DNA from: Desulfuromonadales bacterium C00003107
GTDB lineage: Bacteria > Desulfobacterota > Desulfuromonadia > Desulfuromonadales > Syntrophotaleaceae
DNA length: 17,676 nt
Direction of reading: 5' to 3'
NCBI GenBank assembly: GCA_001751225.1
Contig: MAXT01000288.1
Location: forward strand, 1-17,676
Below are positions 15,274 to 17,676 of this stretch, piece by piece (within the stretch, counting starts at the first letter, position 1; each line of letters starts with the position of its first letter). A model generated the notes under the pieces. That model was not told the origin of the DNA. It worked only from the letters and a program-made list of their open reading frames with translations, and did not search any database. Both the position numbers and the translations under genes were made by a program.

Positions 15274-15906
15274 CTAAAAAAGATCCTCTGCCAAAGGCTG
15301 GTTGATAAGCACATTCTCAAACCGTAGCCGGGTGTAGTCTCCGTCAGCCTCATGCACTTCCACCATCTGCACATGACGACCCCCAGGTGCAAATTGAATT
15401 TTTAAATAATCGAGAAACCCAGCGGTTTCAAAAAGAGGATCAAGCCTGAGCCGCACCGGACCTTGCGCCTCTACGACAATGTGATACTTCTGGCGCAACC
15501 AATCAAAATCGGCACCGGCACAGGCCAGTAATTGTTCGGCAACGATTTTCATCACCGGTTCACGATCAATATCAAAGTTTTCACTTCGACCGGTGCGCTG
15601 ATGCCAACGGTGTCCCTCATTGCCTTTTAATACGAACCCGGTAACAACGGGCTGGGTCAACTCCCAACGCAATGAGCCAGGGTTTTTGAAATAAAAGCGT
15701 CCGGAAGAAAGCATGGCATCCTGAAACACAGCCAAGTATTTTTCCTGGGTAAAATCACTAGCGATGGTTTCGATTCCGGCTGAAAGCTGTTCGAGGCGCT
15801 CCAGAACCTTAGCATCCTGCTCTGAAACCCCAGCCCACGCACCCACAGGCAACCACAGCTGAGCAAAGAAAACAAAGATGCCTAGAGTTTGCAAAAGGCC
15901 TTTCAT
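15274..15906 (-). CDS. LolA-like periplasmic lipid carrier (ApeL-like)
   Basis: The 210-residue protein has a classic signal peptide (1-25, cleavage expected after AWA). The mature part shows LolA features: ETIASDFTQEKYLAVFQDAM (46-65), GRFYFKNPGSLRWELTQP (69-86) and a strand-rich C-terminal half. LolA proteins shuttle acylated cargo across the periplasm; the version in APE clusters probably carries the polyene lipid from the MMPL exporter to the outer membrane. Its ATG overlaps the stop of the dehydratase by four bases (15903-15906). It is unlikely to be the housekeeping LolA, given its companions. Confidence 0.85.
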   Translation of the reverse strand: MKGLLQTLGIFVFFAQLWLPVGAWAGVSEQDAKVLERLEQLSAGIETIASDFTQEKYLAVFQDAMLSSGRFYFKNPGSLRWELTQPVVTGFVLKGNEGHRWHQRTGRSENFDIDREPVMKIVAEQLLACAGADFDWLRQKYHIVVEAQGPVRLRLDPLFETAGFLDYLKIQFAPGGRHVQMVEVHEADGDYTRLRFENVLINQPLAEDLF

Positions 15907-16361
15907 GCCTTCTCCGGTGTTACTTCACCCTGCGGGATCCACAGTTTGAGCTTCCCGGCGGCCAATGGTTGTTGCCCAAGAAAGACCTCACCTTCAACCA
16001 CTACAAACCTTTCCACGGCTGCGATAGGGCGAATACGGATAGACAAGCAATCCCCCACATGGGCAGTCCCTTCCATTACCACCTTACTTATCCCAACCAG
16101 AAAACCCTGCCCTACCGGCTTCCCAGCCAAGCGGTCTGCATAGCCCTGAACAGCGGCAAAGGCCTGGGCCAACATTTCCACCAAGGCCACCTCGCTCAAT
16201 TGTCCGTCCCCATCCAGTAGGGGATTGGCGGCATCGATCACAGCTTCGACCGTAGCCTCCTCACCCTCGTGATATTCGACAAGACGATCAATCTGGCGCA
16301 TGGGAAGGCGATGCGGGATCAGGCCCTCGGCCGCCATTGGCAGTTTGAATTCGTTCAACAT
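15903..16361 (-). CDS. hotdog 3-hydroxyacyl-ACP dehydratase subunit (ApeP-like), histidine missing
   Basis: The 152-residue protein opens with LIPHRLPMRQIDRLVEY (14-30), the usual start of FabZ/ApeP-like dehydratases ('lpH..pm...D'). The active-site region reads NPLLDGDGQLSEVALVEMLAQ (46-66). Glu62 occupies the catalytic acid position, but no 'GHFPG' histidine precedes it; that stretch is DGDG. It therefore carries the half of the FabZ dyad absent from the ApeI-like protein at 11845-12231. It would act with that partner on 3-hydroxyacyl-ACP. A GGGGAG lies four bases before ATG 16361, and the gene begins 24 bp after the ammonia-lyase stop. Confidence 0.8.
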   Translation of the reverse strand: MLNEFKLPMAAEGLIPHRLPMRQIDRLVEYHEGEEATVEAVIDAANPLLDGDGQLSEVALVEMLAQAFAAVQGYADRLAGKPVGQGFLVGISKVVMEGTAHVGDCLSIRIRPIAAVERFVVVEGEVFLGQQPLAAGKLKLWIPQGEVTPEKA

Positions 16362-16385
16362 CGGGCTCCCCTTGTTCGCTACCGG

Positions 16386-17676
16386 TTACTGCCAGAAGAC
16401 TGACAGGTCGTCGAGAAGCTGGCTGGAAAAAAGGATTTTGCGAAATTTCACCAAATCGTCATGAAAAACGCGACTGTTGTCATAAATCTCAAAATGCTGG
16501 TTGAGCTCCTGGTGAATCTTGCCCGTACCGCGACCAAGGCCCTCGGCATTGCGGAACGATAGCGCCTGCAGGTCGGCAAGTACCTCCAGAGTGAGAATAT
16601 GTTTGGCATTGCTCACTGACTTGCAGGCCTTGCGTGCCGCAACCGTGCCCATGCTGACCACATCCTGATTGGAGGCGTTGCAGGAAATCGAATTGGTGCT
16701 GACCGGACCCGCCAGCTGCCGATTCTCTGCAGTGGTGGAGGTTGCGAGGTACTGAGCCCCCATAAATCCCATGGTCAAACCTGCCGTACCGGGGATCAAA
16801 TGTTCAGGCAATCCCTCATTCTGGTGTTTATCTAGGTACTTATTAAGACGCCGTTCGGAAAGATTCGACAGGGTAGACATAGCAATGCACAGGGCATCCA
16901 TAACAAAACCAATACTCTGGCCATGAAAGTTACCGCCATGAATAATCTTCTTCTTGTCCGGAATAATGAGTGGATTATCGTTGGAGGAGTTGGCCTCGAT
17001 CTCAACGGTGCGCACCGCCAACTCAACCGCTTCGGCTACCGGCGCCAGGACTTGCGGAATACAACGTATCGAATAAGCATCCTGTACCTTGATGTCGGTT
17101 TCGAATACGGGCCCACCCTGCTGCTGGCCTCGGATCAGCTCGTGTGTGTTCTCACGCAGAGCAATGTTGCTTGAGCCCTGGTAAAGGTTGCGGATTGTTT
17201 CGGCAATATGCAACTGACCAGGATGAGGCTTTAGCTGATGCAGGTCGTCATCCAAGGAATCATCGATGCCGCCAAAGATCTCCTGAGCAAAGGCCCCCGT
17301 CACACAGGAGAGCCGTAGTAGCTGCTTGGCACCGTACAGGGCGAAGGCAGCCAGCGCAGTCATGGCGCTGGTACCATTCATCAAGGCGAGCCCCTCCTTA
17401 AAACTGAGTCGCATCGGCACCATTCCGAGCTCGGCAAAAACCTCCCCGGTCGGGCGTAGCTCATCGCGATAATAGACTTTCCCCTCGCCGATTACCGCAA
17501 GGCCCAAATGGGCCAGATGGATCAGGTCCCCCGAGGCGCCGACGCTACCACACTCAGGGATGAATGGGGCGATGCCTAAATTGATCATATCACGGAGGAA
17601 TTCGAGAAGCTCGATGCGCACCCCGCTAAAGCCCTTGACCAGGGAATTGAGTCGCACAACCAGCACAGCAATAGCG
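16386..17676 (-). CDS. aromatic amino acid ammonia-lyase (PAL/TAL-type, HAL family), N-terminus outside window
   Basis: The frame runs open to the window edge, and the residues around the GTG at 17666 (AIAVLVVRLNSLVKGFSGVR) match mid-protein sequence of the family, so the start is missing. GSVGASGDL holds the Ala-Ser-Gly that cyclises to the MIO electrophile. NGTS, QDAYSIRC-PQ and the late CNASNQDVVSMGT block are also present. The family deaminates histidine, phenylalanine or tyrosine. Where histidases have QED, this protein has NQD with Gln, as in phenylalanine and tyrosine ammonia-lyases, so I favour cinnamate or 4-coumarate as product. The substrate-selecting residues lie off the window. 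As first visible gene of the operon it would supply the aryl starter. Confidence 0.88.
   Translation of the reverse strand, partial: AIAVLVVRLNSLVKGFSGVRIELLEFLRDMINLGIAPFIPECGSVGASGDLIHLAHLGLAVIGEGKVYYRDELRPTGEVFAELGMVPMRLSFKEGLALMNGTSAMTALAAFALYGAKQLLRLSCVTGAFAQEIFGGIDDSLDDDLHQLKPHPGQLHIAETIRNLYQGSSNIALRENTHELIRGQQQGGPVFETDIKVQDAYSIRCIPQVLAPVAEAVELAVRTVEIEANSSNDNPLIIPDKKKIIHGGNFHGQSIGFVMDALCIAMSTLSNLSERRLNKYLDKHQNEGLPEHLIPGTAGLTMGFMGAQYLATSTTAENRQLAGPVSTNSISCNASNQDVVSMGTVAARKACKSVSNAKHILTLEVLADLQALSFRNAEGLGRGTGKIHQELNQHFEIYDNSRVFHDDLVKFRKILFSSQLLDDLSVFWQ

Noticed and set aside
15274..15906. Housekeeping lolA
   Set aside because: It is embedded by a 4-base overlap in the polyene operon next to an MMPL exporter and DUF3261 lipoprotein, the usual setting of the specialised homologue.
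16386..17676. Histidine ammonia-lyase (HutH) of histidine catabolism
   Set aside because: The NQD block and the polyene gene context fit PAL/TAL-type enzymes better; no other hut genes are nearby.
1..17676. CRISPR arrays, tRNA or rRNA genes, insertion sequences with transposase
   Set aside because: I saw no regularly spaced direct repeats, no cloverleaf-like segments and no transposase motifs; coding density leaves little room for them.

Overview
The window holds most of one large, densely packed minus-strand operon. It looks like an aryl polyene (APE) / flexirubin / xanthomonadin-type lipid pigment cluster that also carries three consecutive cobalamin-binding radical SAM (B12-rSAM) enzymes. 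The organism is inferred to be a Gram-negative, probably anaerobic bacterium. A LolA-like carrier, an outer-membrane-type lipoprotein, an MMPL exporter and a PagL-like outer membrane protein indicate an outer membrane. Three oxygen-sensitive B12-rSAM enzymes suggest anoxic life. A Desulfuromonadales/Desulfobacterota-like host is my best guess, but nothing here proves the taxonomy.

Layout. Positions 1-230 (+) hold the 3' end of an alpha/beta hydrolase, convergent with the operon. Positions 231-532 are non-coding and contain a putative MITE-like repeat. The operon reads right to left. It opens with an aromatic amino acid ammonia-lyase (5' end off the window), an ApeP-type dehydratase, a LolA-like protein, a 790-residue MMPL exporter, a DUF3261 lipoprotein, an ApeI-type dehydratase and a hotdog thioesterase. 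After a 140-bp break with a candidate promoter come three B12-rSAM genes, a GT2-DUF2062 glycosyltransferase, an LpxL-type acyltransferase, an acyl carrier protein, a ketosynthase, a chain-length-factor-like ketosynthase and a PagL-like protein. A final AMP-ligase gene is set apart by 128 bp. Many junctions are 4-base ATGA overlaps, so translation is probably coupled.

Inferred pathway. The lyase makes an arylacrylate (cinnamate or 4-coumarate type) starter. The AMP-ligase activates it and loads it on the carrier protein. The KS/CLF pair extends it, and the two dehydratase halves help create a conjugated polyene. The thioesterase, glycosyltransferase and acyltransferase release or attach the chain to a lipid. 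MMPL, LolA-like and lipoprotein products export it to the outer membrane. The three B12-rSAM enzymes are not part of the classical APE set and would tailor the chain, head group or lipid by methylation, cyclisation or another radical reaction. A ketoreductase and a second carrier protein or ketosynthase are not visible and may lie beyond the right edge.

Most notable: the B12-rSAM trio inside an APE-like operon; two dehydratases that each lack one half of the catalytic dyad and together could form one active site; and a PagL-like gene translationally coupled to the chain-length factor.
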